DNA from: an uncultured Elusimicrobia bacterium
Lineage (GTDB): Bacteria; Elusimicrobiota; Elusimicrobia; Elusimicrobiales; UBA9959
Length of the DNA: 63,424 nt
Direction of reading: 5' to 3'
Assembly: GCA_903867985.1 (NCBI GenBank)
Contig: CAIPTO010000034.1
Location: 1 to 63,424, forward strand
Below are positions 6,107 through 13,978 of the stretch, piece by piece (position 1 is the stretch's first letter; each line of letters opens with the position of its first letter). A program made the position numbers and the translations under genes. Below the pieces are notes generated by a model that was not told where the DNA came from, did not search any database, and worked only from the letters and a program-made list of their open reading frames with translations.

Positions 6107-7515
6107 ATCCTCATATAACCGACAAGACTGCACTGCAGCGGCCGCACGAAATGAGAAGTTTTGGTTATGCCGTCGCCGGTAGGCGTGCCGATGGACATTG
6201 AAGCGTACCCTTCTCCGAGGCCCAGGCCGTGCAGCGTGCAGGCGTTCTTAACAAAAATGGAGCAGGCCATCCTGCGGCCCATTTTGCTCATATTTCTGAT
6301 ATCGGTCGAGTACATGCCGGAGGTATGGTGGTGCTCCCATTCCAACTTATAAGCCAGTTCTATGGCGGCGTCTATATCGCGCGCAGTGGTTACCGGCAAC
6401 ACCGGCATAAGCTGTTCGGAAACCACGAAGGGATGGTCTGCAGAGACCTCCGACCAGAGCACGCGTATCTCATCAGGCAGACTGAGGCCTATGGCTTTGG
6501 CGATGACGGAGGCGTTCTTTCCGATGAAATCCCGGTTTAACCTGGGCTCCTTTCCGGGGGCCAGTATGGCGAGGCTGGCCAGTTTGTCTATCTGGGCGGC
6601 CGTAAGTTCATAAGCTCTGGGATCCTTTCGCATACTCTCCAGAAATAAAGCTTTGGCTTTCTCGGTCACGACCACTTCCTTCTCGGCTATGCAGAGCACG
6701 TTATTATCGAACCCGCAGCCGGTGATTATCTCGCGCGCGCAATCCGGAAAAATGGCGGTCTCATCTACTACGATCGGCGGATTACCGGGGCCGGCGGCGA
6801 TGGTCTTACAAGCTTTGCCCACGGTCATAGCCACTTTAACTATGGCCGGACCGCCGGTAACCATATTCATCCGGCCCTTGGGATGGGCTAAAAGTTCACG
6901 AGTGGAGTCCTGGGTCGGATTTTCAATGGTGGAAACAAGGTTGGCGGGGCCGCCGGCAGAAATTATAGCGGAGTTAAGAACGCGCACGCAGTCCTGCACG
7001 CAGCCTTTGGCGGCCGGATGAGGCGAGAACACTACGGAATTGCCAGCGGCAAGTATTCCTATGGCGTTACTGATGATGGTGGCCACGGCGTTGGTGGAAG
7101 GCGTTATGGCCGCAACCACTCCGAAGGGCGCCCACTCCACCAACGTAAGCCCCTTGTCACCTGTATAAGATATGGATCGCAGATCCTCCACGCCGGGCGT
7201 CCTGGCGGCGACGATCAGATTTTTTTGTGTCTTATCTTCCACGCGGCCCATGCCGGTCTCTGAGACAGCAAGTTTTGCCCAGCGCGCGGCATTATCCACC
7301 GAAACCCTGCGCATTGAATCTATGATCTTTGAACGCGCTTCCATCCCCAAGTCCTGAAATGCGACCTGGGCCTGTTCGGCAGAGCTGACGGCAGCGTCCA
7401 CGGAGGAGAACACGGGGCCGTCGGAACGTATAAGATTGACCGACGCGGCCGCAGGATCGATATTCTTGAGGACTTCGGTCACTATGCGCTGAAGTTCTTC
7501 TTCGTTCATAAGCAT
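6100..7515 (-). CDS. CoA-acylating aldehyde dehydrogenase (PduP/EutE type), encapsulated
   Basis: Converts acetaldehyde (or another short aldehyde) plus CoA and NAD+ to acyl-CoA; the core aldehyde enzyme of the microcompartment. The 471-residue length matches BMC aldehyde dehydrogenases. Catalytic Cys275 lies in FDNNVLCIAEKE, with the cofactor region ITPSTNAVAT near 137-146 and GNPPIVVDE near 244-252. The N-terminal helix MNEEELQRIVTEVLKNI followed by a Pro/Ala linker is a standard encapsulation peptide. The ATG at 7515 or the ATG six bases later (7509) could be the start; the latter gives the cleaner peptide. It is followed by a BMC-T gene and preceded, 35 bp away, by a BMC-P gene. In this locus it would use acetaldehyde made by DERA. 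Confidence 0.96.
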   Translation of the reverse strand: MLMNEEELQRIVTEVLKNIDPAAASVNLIRSDGPVFSSVDAAVSSAEQAQVAFQDLGMEARSKIIDSMRRVSVDNAARWAKLAVSETGMGRVEDKTQKNLIVAARTPGVEDLRSISYTGDKGLTLVEWAPFGVVAAITPSTNAVATIISNAIGILAAGNSVVFSPHPAAKGCVQDCVRVLNSAIISAGGPANLVSTIENPTQDSTRELLAHPKGRMNMVTGGPAIVKVAMTVGKACKTIAAGPGNPPIVVDETAIFPDCAREIITGCGFDNNVLCIAEKEVVVTEKAKALFLESMRKDPRAYELTAAQIDKLASLAILAPGKEPRLNRDFIGKNASVIAKAIGLSLPDEIRVLWSEVSADHPFVVSEQLMPVLPVTTARDIDAAIELAYKLEWEHHHTSGMYSTDIRNMSKMGRRMACSIFVKNACTLHGLGLGEGYASMSIGTPTGDGITKTSHFVRPLQCSLVGYMRIA

Positions 7516-7550
7516 CTCAAAAATTTACCACGAACCACTTGCCACTGTTG

Positions 7551-7859
7551 TTAAACTGCCATCCTGTCTTCCCGCTTGGTGAACACGGTTTTACCGTCTT
7601 TCTCTATTGTGTCAACAATAGCGAAGATCGTACAGTCCACCGGCGTACTCTCGGTCTTAGAAGTTTGCCGGGCGCTTGAGCCCTGCACCACCAGGACTAA
7701 TTCGCCCTCGCCAGCGCCCACGGAATCGATCCCCACCAGAACATTGCCGCGCGGCTTATCATCCAGTCCCACCGGCTGAACCATAAGCAGCTTTGAGCCG
7801 ACGAGCTTGTCATCCTTGCGCGTGCAGACCACGTTGCCTACCACTCTGGCAAATAACAT
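7551..7859 (-). CDS. BMC-P pentameric vertex protein, third copy
   Basis: A 102-residue EutN/CcmL-family shell vertex protein. The family pattern is clear: MLFARVVGNVVCTRKDDKL at the start, LLMVQPVG turn, the GIDSVGAGEGELVLVVQGSSARQT core, and an ending with FAIVDTIE. Start ATG has GGAGG four bases upstream, the best ribosome site among the three BMC-P genes. It lies between the BMC-H (7950-8237) and the aldehyde dehydrogenase, so it is translated early in the operon. It is closer to the 3965-4264 copy than to the 4457-4756 copy by eye. Confidence 0.95.
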   Translation of the reverse strand: MLFARVVGNVVCTRKDDKLVGSKLLMVQPVGLDDKPRGNVLVGIDSVGAGEGELVLVVQGSSARQTSKTESTPVDCTIFAIVDTIEKDGKTVFTKREDRMAV

Positions 7860-7878
7860 AAAGCCTCCAAATTAGAAC

Positions 7879-7953
7879 CGTTAAGCGGAAGCAGTGAAGC
7901 GCAAAGAGTTAAAATATCCGGGTCCTCTTTACGCTTCCCGTTTTACGCTTTAC
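7879..7953. repeat. Heptad-repeat hairpin, CGTAAAR words, overlapping BMC-H stop
   Basis: Right arm read in reverse is AGTAAAG-CGTAAAA-CGGGAAG-CGTAAAG-AGG, an exact 7-base period; left arm CGTTAAG-CGGAAG-CAGTGAAG-CGCAAAG-AGTT is more degenerate. The stop codon of the BMC-H gene (7950-7952) is formed by the repeat. Confidence 0.8.
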
Positions 7954-8237
7954 TTCTTGCGGGTTTCAATACCGATAGGCAGCCTGCCTTCCAGATCGGA
8001 GTGCGGCGAAGGTATTACGTGCACAGATACGACCTCCCCCACTTTCTGCGCGGCCGCGGCGCCGGCGTCGCAGCTGGCCCGGCAAGCGGCCACTTCGCCG
8101 CGGAACATAATCGTGACAAGGCCGGAGCCTATTTTCTCGTAGCCCACCAGTTTGACATTGGCGGCTTTCACGGCGGCATCCGCCGCCTCTATGCAGGCCA
8201 CTAAACCTTTGGTTTCTATCATTCCAAGTGCTTCCAT
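7950..8237 (-). CDS. BMC-H hexameric microcompartment shell protein
   Basis: A 95-residue single BMC domain protein. Start placed at the ATG 8237, which has GGAGGT seven bases upstream; the upstream GTG at 8246 is inside that ribosome site. It has the family start [12 protein letters not shown], the KIGSG pore loop, and the C-terminal [12 protein letters not shown]. Compared with the other BMC-H of this operon it carries extra Cys residues ([16 protein letters not shown]). It is the first single-domain shell gene in transcription order, and the strong ribosome site suits a major shell component. Confidence 0.97.
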   Translation of the reverse strand: MEALGMIETKGLVACIEAADAAVKAANVKLVGYEKIGSGLVTIMFRGEVAACRASCDAGAAAAQKVGEVVSVHVIPSPHSDLEGRLPIGIETRKK

Positions 8238-8291
8238 TTTACGCACCTCCGTTTAATTTCTAAATATCGGCACCACGAAAACATTGAATCC

Positions 8292-8924
8292 CTAAACTAT
8301 GTACGCCGGGTCATTGTTCTTAAGACCGGCGGCGTTGGCTTCCTCCACGTCCAAGTGAAGTTCCAGCGCGAATTTATCCGACACGCGGCACAGGACCCGC
8401 TCATAAACGGTCTCCCTTTCGGTACCGGCGCCGCAACGCACCCTCACCTCGGTCCCGTCCTTTATTTTCATCAGCTCGGCGTCCTTGGGATGGAAATGGA
8501 TATGCCTCTTGGAAAGTATCACGCCTTTCTTTATCTCCACGGAACCTTTGGGCCCAATTATTTTTATGCCGGGGGTGTTCTCAAGTTTGCCCGAGTCCCG
8601 TATCGGGGGCTCAACTCCGAGCGCCCTGGCGTCGCCCAGGCTGACCTCAATTTGCGTGTAGGTCCGGTAAGGCCCGATCATCCGGACATTCTTAAGCGTC
8701 CCTTTAGGACCTTCCACGCTGACAAGTTCGTTGCAGGCAAAAAAGCCGGGCTGGCGAAGCTGCCTGTAAAGGACCGGTTCGGCGTCCGCACCGAAGACCG
8801 CCTTAAAATCCTCTTTCGTAAAATGCACATGCCTGTTTGAAATACCCACGGGCACCGGCGTCTTTGAACGCTCGGCGCGGAGTTTAAGTTCTTCCACTAT
8901 TTCCTTGGTTAATCCTTCTTCCAT
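8292..8924 (-). CDS. pduL: PduL-type phosphotransacylase
   Basis: Transfers the acyl group from acyl-CoA to phosphate, giving acyl-phosphate and recycling CoA inside the compartment. The 210-residue protein has both halves of the PduL double barrel, with the zinc-binding His motifs SNRHVHF (H32, H34) and SKRHIHFHPKD (near 139-149) and the conserved RQLRQPGFFA and LRMIGPYR-like segments. Residues 1-18 (MEEGLTKEIVEELKLRAE) form an amphipathic helix that can serve as encapsulation peptide. ATG start with GAGGAC nine bases upstream. It follows TpiA by 25 bp. With the aldehyde dehydrogenase it forms the usual core pair that links aldehyde oxidation to acetyl-phosphate and thus ATP. Confidence 0.96.
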   Translation of the reverse strand: MEEGLTKEIVEELKLRAERSKTPVPVGISNRHVHFTKEDFKAVFGADAEPVLYRQLRQPGFFACNELVSVEGPKGTLKNVRMIGPYRTYTQIEVSLGDARALGVEPPIRDSGKLENTPGIKIIGPKGSVEIKKGVILSKRHIHFHPKDAELMKIKDGTEVRVRCGAGTERETVYERVLCRVSDKFALELHLDVEEANAAGLKNNDPAYIV

Positions 8925-8949
8925 GTGATTTGTCCTCGTTGTTTATATT

Positions 8950-9720
8950 TTAAAGCACTTCCTGAAAGTGGATGACCCGCAGGAACTTATCGGCTTTCAG
9001 GCTTTCCCCTCCGACCAGAGCTCCGTCTATGTCAGGCTTAGCCATGAGCGTGTCGATATTGTCGGCTTTCACCGAGCCGCCGTAAAGTATGCGGACTCCG
9101 GCCGCGTAATCCCCGCCGTAGAGCTTCTCCATCTGCTTCCTGACGAAAGTATGAGCGTCCTGAGCCTGCTCTGGCGTAGCGGTCTTGCCGGTGCCGATAG
9201 CCCAGACCGGCTCATAAGCAATAACCACCCGCGCCACCTCACCAGCCTTAAGGCCGGCGAAAGCGCCGGCGAGCTGCGTTTCCAGCACGCGATAGGTCTG
9301 CTGCGCTTCCCGCTCTTCAAGGGTTTCGCCGATGCACAGGACGGGCACGATATTATGCGCTAAAGCAGCTTTCATTTTTTTATTTACCACTTCATCGCTC
9401 TCGCCGAATATCTTGCGGCGCTCGGAGTGTCCTATGATCGCGTGGGTGCAGCCGGCGTCCAGGATCTGGGCGGGCGACACCGCGCCCGTGAAAGCGCCTT
9501 TCTCTTCCCAATGCACATCCTGCGATGAAAGTATAATCTTCGAACCGGACAGGGCTTCGCGCACCGCCGCCAGATTGGTGTAGGTCGGTGCTATCAGCAC
9601 CTCGTGGCGCAAATCGGGGTCAAGACCTTTTTTGAGGGCCAAAGCCAGCTCACCCGCTTCTTTGGCGTTAAGGTGCATCTTCCAATTACCGGCTATCATG
9701 GGGATCCTGTTTTTGTTCAT
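8950..9720 (-). CDS. tpiA: Triose-phosphate isomerase within the BMC operon
   Basis: Interconverts glyceraldehyde-3-phosphate and dihydroxyacetone phosphate. The 256-residue TIM barrel has the N-terminal AGNWKMH (Asn, Lys active site), the electrophile His in AIIGHSERR near residue 100, the catalytic Glu in AYEPVWAIGTGK near residue 170, and the phosphate loop GGSVKADN. All catalytic residues are present. There is no clear N- or C-terminal encapsulation peptide, so it may work outside the shell, or ride in with partners. Its place between PduL and a BMC-T argues that it handles the triose-phosphate made by DERA. Whether this is the only TpiA in the genome cannot be judged from this window. 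Confidence 0.97.
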   Translation of the reverse strand: MNKNRIPMIAGNWKMHLNAKEAGELALALKKGLDPDLRHEVLIAPTYTNLAAVREALSGSKIILSSQDVHWEEKGAFTGAVSPAQILDAGCTHAIIGHSERRKIFGESDEVVNKKMKAALAHNIVPVLCIGETLEEREAQQTYRVLETQLAGAFAGLKAGEVARVVIAYEPVWAIGTGKTATPEQAQDAHTFVRKQMEKLYGGDYAAGVRILYGGSVKADNIDTLMAKPDIDGALVGGESLKADKFLRVIHFQEVL

Positions 9721-9739
9721 ATGGTATATTTTCCTATTT

Positions 9740-10288
9740 TTATATCATCTCCCTCAAGAGTTCTTTTTTAGGTTGCGGAATTACGACTTTTTCCACCAAC
9801 AGGCCTTTTTTGGCCGCAACGGCGGCTCCGGCCGCGACGGCTGTTTCGGCCGCGGCCACGCTGCCGGTCATCGTAACAAAGGCCTTGCCGCCCAGCGCCA
9901 TTGCCAGGCGTATCTCTATAAGCCTGACCGAGCCGGCTTTTACGGCGGCGTCGGCGGCCTCTATCAGGGCCGAAACCGAGAACGATTCTATCACGCCCAG
10001 CGCTTCCAGCTCTTCCACTACGACTGTCCCCTCTATCGCGGGGAAAACTTCCGGGTGTATGTTAGCAATGACGAAACTATCCACCAGCGCGTGGGCGGCC
10101 TTATTGGCGCCCGCTTCCACGGCGGAGTTAACGGCCCCTACTTCGCCCGATATCAATATTATATATTTGCCGGGACAGACCGATCTGGAAAGCAGCAGCT
10201 TCACGTCCGAGGTTTTAAGCATAGCGTCGGCGGCCTCAAAGCCCCTGGCTATGCTGGAAAGTTCCACTCCGCCTATAGCGTTGTTCAT
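9740..10288 (-). CDS. PduT-like BMC-T shell protein with pore Cys38
   Basis: A 182-residue tandem BMC-domain protein. The pore-region motif SRSVCPGKYI puts Cys at position 38, the position of the Cys that in PduT binds a [4Fe-4S] cluster at the trimer pore. It therefore probably forms an electron-conducting or cluster-carrying pore. It lies directly after the PduS-like gene, with its ribosome site (AGGTT) at the end of that gene and only 4 bp between stop and start, which matches the functional PduS-PduT pairing known from propanediol microcompartments. Domain 2 (VEELEALGVIESFS to the C-terminus) is standard. The C-terminal PQPKKELLREMI tail is charged. Confidence 0.95.
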   Translation of the reverse strand: MNNAIGGVELSSIARGFEAADAMLKTSDVKLLLSRSVCPGKYIILISGEVGAVNSAVEAGANKAAHALVDSFVIANIHPEVFPAIEGTVVVEELEALGVIESFSVSALIEAADAAVKAGSVRLIEIRLAMALGGKAFVTMTGSVAAAETAVAAGAAVAAKKGLLVEKVVIPQPKKELLREMI

Positions 10289-10292
10289 AAGT

Positions 10293-11639
10293 TTAACCTG
10301 CGATTATCTCAATATACTTTTCGTTCACCTTTAAAACTTGCCCGTCGATGCTGGCGTGCACCGGCGCTCCCATTTTATCCGCCGGCACCGAGCCGACCAC
10401 ACAGCCTTTTTTCACGCGGTCGCCCACGCTTACCGCGGGAGAGCAGGGGACGCCTATGTGCTGGCTGAGCGCTATCCTGACGCGCGAGGGTTTATAATTG
10501 TGTTCGAGATAGGGCGCGTCGGTATTATAATCCTCCAAACCGAGGCGTTTAATAAGCTTGGAAACCGGCACCTTTCGCTCCTCACGCACCGGATGGGGCG
10601 CGGCGGAAAGGCCCTTGTTAAGGGCTGAGTTTTTAAACCCGGTCTTCATCTCCCGCAAATCAGCCTTGGACGCCACGCATACCTCGCGCGGGTTAAGGCC
10701 CTCGGGACAGGCGTAAAGGCTGCAGAGCGAACACTCGCAGCAGAGGAGCGCGTATTCGCTGTGCAATTTCCGCCCTCCGCCGGCGAACATAAGAGAGCGC
10801 ATGGCGCGATGCGGCTGAATGGTATGCCCCAGAAGATAGCGCGGGCAGAGCTCGGTGCAAAAAGAGCACTGGTCGCATACGGACCGGCCTATCCGGGAAA
10901 AAACGGGCCTGGATTGGGCTTTTTTGACTATCAGGGAATGATCCCTGGGCAGGACGATTATCCCCCCCGAAGACTTGTTTATCAGCGTGCCAAAATCGGT
11001 TATAACACGTCCCATCATGGGGCCGCCGTCTATGCCCGCGGCATACCGTATTTTCAGGCCGCCGGCTATTTCCACGGCTTCGGCGTAAGTGATGCCGACC
11101 GGCACCTTTATAGTGCAGGGCCTCTTCACGGCGCCGGCGATGGTAATGTATTTTTCGGTGACAGGAGTTTTGTCGGAGAGGGCGGCGTTATAAAGCGTTT
11201 CGACATTGCATACCACGCAGCCGATATCTATGGGGAGGCCGCCCATGGGGACCACGCGGCCGGTAATATCGTAGACCAGGCACTGCTCGTCTCCGGCAGG
11301 GTAATAATCTCCCAGCGGGGCCACGGAAACATTCTTCCGGGTTTCGGCGATGCGCTCCAGGCGCTTTATCAGATGCTCGTGTTTTTTCTTTATTCCTATG
11401 ATGCCGGCGGACGCGCCTACAGAGCGCATCATAAGTTCAAGACCGTCAAAGATTTTTTCCGGGAAAAGCTCAAGAAGCTTCTGGTCTTTTTTAAGCAGAG
11501 GTTCGCATTCCGCGGCGTTCACCAGAACATATTGCGCCCGGCTTTGGGCTTTGATATAGGTCGGGAAGCCGGCCCCGCCGGCGCCGACGACGCCGGCATC
11601 TTTTAGCCTGGCTGAAAATTCTGGGGTAAAATCGTTCAT
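10293..11639 (-). CDS. PduS/RnfC-like flavin and Fe-S electron-transfer protein
   Basis: A 448-residue protein of the RnfC/PduS family. Order of parts: a nucleotide/flavin-binding GAGGAGFPTYIK at residues 19-30, the central barrel with SLBB-like region, two four-Cys Fe-S motifs near residues 253-266 (CDQCSFCTELCP) and 299-312 (CCECSLCSLYACP), and a C-terminal lipoyl-like domain (GDRVKKGCVVG, APVHASIDGQVL). In propanediol compartments PduS is a cobalamin reductase, but no cobalamin enzyme is encoded here. A role in NADH oxidation or electron export through the adjacent PduT-like pore is more likely. It is the first gene of the compact BMC run; no good ribosome site is visible. The aminotransferase ends 59 bp upstream. 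Confidence 0.93.
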   Translation of the reverse strand: MNDFTPEFSARLKDAGVVGAGGAGFPTYIKAQSRAQYVLVNAAECEPLLKKDQKLLELFPEKIFDGLELMMRSVGASAGIIGIKKKHEHLIKRLERIAETRKNVSVAPLGDYYPAGDEQCLVYDITGRVVPMGGLPIDIGCVVCNVETLYNAALSDKTPVTEKYITIAGAVKRPCTIKVPVGITYAEAVEIAGGLKIRYAAGIDGGPMMGRVITDFGTLINKSSGGIIVLPRDHSLIVKKAQSRPVFSRIGRSVCDQCSFCTELCPRYLLGHTIQPHRAMRSLMFAGGGRKLHSEYALLCCECSLCSLYACPEGLNPREVCVASKADLREMKTGFKNSALNKGLSAAPHPVREERKVPVSKLIKRLGLEDYNTDAPYLEHNYKPSRVRIALSQHIGVPCSPAVSVGDRVKKGCVVGSVPADKMGAPVHASIDGQVLKVNEKYIEIIAG

Positions 11640-11698
11640 ATTCAGTAAAGCAACGGACTAAATGACCGAAGGAACGTCAATCTCAAAGTTGATTCTCT

Positions 11699-12925
11699 TT
11701 ATTTCGCAACCAGTCTTTTCTTGACGGCGGTGGCCAGACGCTTTATGCCTTCCGCGATCTCGGCCGGAGTCGCGTAAGAGAAATTCAGGCGCATAGTGTT
11801 TTTACCGGAACCGTCACAGTGAAAAGCCGAACCGATGACGTAAGCAACATTCTCCTTTATGGCGTCCTCGAACATATCGTCGGCGCTCATGCTTTCCGGG
11901 AGTTTTACCCAGAGAAAAAGCCCGCCTTCGGGTTTGGTCCAGGTGACGCCCTCCGGCATGTGTTCCGCAAGAGCGTTGAGCATGGTGTCTTTCTTCGTCT
12001 TATAGACCGTATTAACCCGGGCGATATGCTTCTCAAAATATCCCGACCTCAGGAACTCCGCGGCGATGAGCTGGTTCAGGCTGGAAGAGCAGAGATCCAG
12101 CGACTGCTTGAGTATCTCCATTTTTTTGATTATCTGCTCATGCGCCAATATAACTCCGATCCGGAGCCCCGGCGCAAAGGTTTTGGAGAACGTGAACAGC
12201 GATATAATGTTGTCCGTATTCCTGGTCTCTTTGTCCAGACGGTAGATCATTTTGGGAGCAACGCCTTCGAACCGAACCTGGCGGTAAGGAGAGTCTTCTA
12301 TAACAGCGATATTATACTTTTCGGAAAGCTCTATAACCTTTCTTCTTCTTTCTTCGGAGAGGGTCACACCGCTCGGATTCTGAAAATCCGGAACCAGGTA
12401 AAGGAATTTATAATGCTCGTCCTGGGTCCGCAGCCAGTTAAGCCGCTCTTCCAGATTATCCGTCATGATACCGTCTTCATCCATTTTTACGCCCACAAAA
12501 TCCGCGCCGTAGGACTTAAACACCTGCAGACCGCCCATATAACTGGGCATTTCAACCAGCACGGGGTCTGACGCGTCAATAAACAGGCGGCCCACAAGAT
12601 CAAGCGCCTGCTGTGACGCGGTGGTAACGATGATATTTGCGGGCTTAACGGTCAGGCCTTCGTGTTTCTGAAGGAACTTAATAAACTCCTCTTTAAACTC
12701 GGGCAGGCCGTCGGTGGGTCCGTACTGAAGGGCGACCCGGCCTTGTTTTGCCATGATATTTTTTACAGCGTCGGCGACGAAATCATAGGGGAATAGTTCG
12801 GGGTCCGGAAGACCGCCGGCGAAAGAGATTATACCGGGCTTGTTGGTTATTTTCAGGAGTTCCCTGATCACGGAAGCTTTGGTGCGTCTGGGAGCGGCAG
12901 CGATGTTCTTTGCGATATCAATCAT
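11699..12925 (-). CDS. PLP-dependent class I/II aminotransferase
   Basis: A 408-residue fold-type I aminotransferase of the MocR-domain-like / 2-aminoadipate transaminase group. The PLP Lys is K248 in LFTFSKTFAPG; Asp211 (VIEDSPY) and Asn183 (DFQNPSG) are the usual cofactor contacts. Members of this group act on aromatic, branched or 2-aminoadipate substrates; the exact one is not readable. ATG start with GGAGG upstream. A plausible promoter lies at 12962-12990. It may be the first gene of the transcript that runs on through the BMC operon, since only 59 bp separate it from the PduS-like gene and no terminator is seen, but no aminotransferase step is needed for the proposed BMC chemistry. Confidence 0.93.
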   Translation of the reverse strand: MIDIAKNIAAAPRRTKASVIRELLKITNKPGIISFAGGLPDPELFPYDFVADAVKNIMAKQGRVALQYGPTDGLPEFKEEFIKFLQKHEGLTVKPANIIVTTASQQALDLVGRLFIDASDPVLVEMPSYMGGLQVFKSYGADFVGVKMDEDGIMTDNLEERLNWLRTQDEHYKFLYLVPDFQNPSGVTLSEERRRKVIELSEKYNIAVIEDSPYRQVRFEGVAPKMIYRLDKETRNTDNIISLFTFSKTFAPGLRIGVILAHEQIIKKMEILKQSLDLCSSSLNQLIAAEFLRSGYFEKHIARVNTVYKTKKDTMLNALAEHMPEGVTWTKPEGGLFLWVKLPESMSADDMFEDAIKENVAYVIGSAFHCDGSGKNTMRLNFSYATPAEIAEGIKRLATAVKKRLVAK

Positions 12926-12961
12926 GACGACCTCCGGCAGATTACTTGACGGCTTATGGAT

Positions 12962-12990
12962 AATCTACTCTATTAAGATATCTATTTCAA
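12962..12990 (-). promoter_or_regulatory. Predicted sigma-70 promoter for aminotransferase (and perhaps BMC) transcript
   Basis: On the minus strand TTGAAA (12985-12990) and TAGATT (12962-12967) are spaced by 17 bases, about 30 bases before the aminotransferase start. Match is 5/6 and 4/6. Confidence 0.5.
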
Positions 12991-13099
12991 GAAGAAAATT
13001 GTTAATTAACGCGGTTACGCCGGTCAGTGACAAGCGCGTGGAAAATAAACGCTATTTTTTTCGTCACAAAGCGGTAAGCGCTTCCCTTCCGCACACCCC

Positions 13100-13128
13100 T
13101 TGACTTTCACGCTATCGCCTCTTATACT
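13100..13128 (+). promoter_or_regulatory. Predicted sigma-70 promoter for exported protein gene
   Basis: TTGACT at 13100-13105 and TATACT at 13123-13128 with a 17-base spacer. AGGAGGG and the ATG follow within about 20 bases, giving a short leader. Confidence 0.7.
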
Positions 13129-13146
13129 CTTAGTATAGGAGGGCAT

Positions 13147-13893
13147 ATGCGGACAGCTATCCTTGTTCTGGTACTTGCGGGAGGAGTTCTTAACATTCCC
13201 GCGAACACGCAGATAAACTTTGATTCCCCTTCAAGCTTTAGCCTGTCCGACAGTATTACCGGCCAGGAGTTGGACATTCCCTCCCCGGAACCCGAAAAGG
13301 CGCCGACAGATTCTGCCAACGCCTGCGAAGGCTACCCGCTCACCATGGAACTGCGCGGCCGCTCCGTAACACTGCCGGCCGCGGGCCTCTGGACCCTCGA
13401 ATCCCACCTGGCCACCGACGAAGACTCTTTCTCCAGCGATAAATCTTTCCCCGGAACCGTGCGCGAAAATATCTCCGCTCACATCACCAATTCCTGCGCG
13501 CGGATCACCGAGCTTATCCCCGGCGCGGACTGCGGCGAGATTTACGACAGCCGGTATACCAAAGAATGGACCCCTCCGGAGAACGGTAAGGCCGGCCAAG
13601 GCTCCCTGGGCGACGTGCGGCCTTCAAAAGAAGAAGAAATGTGGATATTCAATATGATGTGGACGGATCAATCCATGCCGAAAGCCGGCACCAAGTTCCT
13701 TGCCGCCTTTAACGGCAAAAGCGTAGTGGTGGTGGGGGGCTACGAGCGCGGTCCTTCCTCGGAACATTTCCTGGGCGGTTTCCAGAGGGAAGTCTTATGG
13801 GCCCTAGGCGCCGTTGAGGATTCAAGCGAGATAACCCTCTCGACCCTCATGGATCAGACTCTGCCACCCGGTCCTGTCAACTGTCCGAAGTAA
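13147..13893 (+). CDS. Exported protein of unknown function
   Basis: A 248-residue protein with an N-terminal signal peptide (about residues 1-20, MRTAILVLVLAGGVLNIPAN). The mature part has four Cys (NACEGYP, NSCARI, GADCGE, and VNCPK at the C-terminus) that could form disulfides. A central acidic/Ser-rich segment leads to a better-ordered region with AAFNGKSVVVVGGYERG and GGFQREVLWALGA near residues 195-230. No catalytic motif was recognised. It has its own well-formed promoter and a strong ribosome site (AGGAGGG) and stands alone between the divergent aminotransferase and the ytxH-like gene. Probably periplasmic or outer-surface. Confidence 0.85.
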   Translation: MRTAILVLVLAGGVLNIPANTQINFDSPSSFSLSDSITGQELDIPSPEPEKAPTDSANACEGYPLTMELRGRSVTLPAAGLWTLESHLATDEDSFSSDKSFPGTVRENISAHITNSCARITELIPGADCGEIYDSRYTKEWTPPENGKAGQGSLGDVRPSKEEEMWIFNMMWTDQSMPKAGTKFLAAFNGKSVVVVGGYERGPSSEHFLGGFQREVLWALGAVEDSSEITLSTLMDQTLPPGPVNCPK

Positions 13894-13978
13894 ACCGCCG
13901 GATTGACAATAGCCGCGACAATGTATCAGAATGGATGTATCGGGATTTTGTAACGCTAATTTAAATACAGGAGGCATC

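Noticed and set aside
8355-8840. Long plus-strand ORF of 161 codons opposite pduL
   Set aside because: It mirrors the clearly real PduL frame on the other strand; a codon-bias shadow, as with similar ORFs opposite deoC, the symporter and the envelope cluster.
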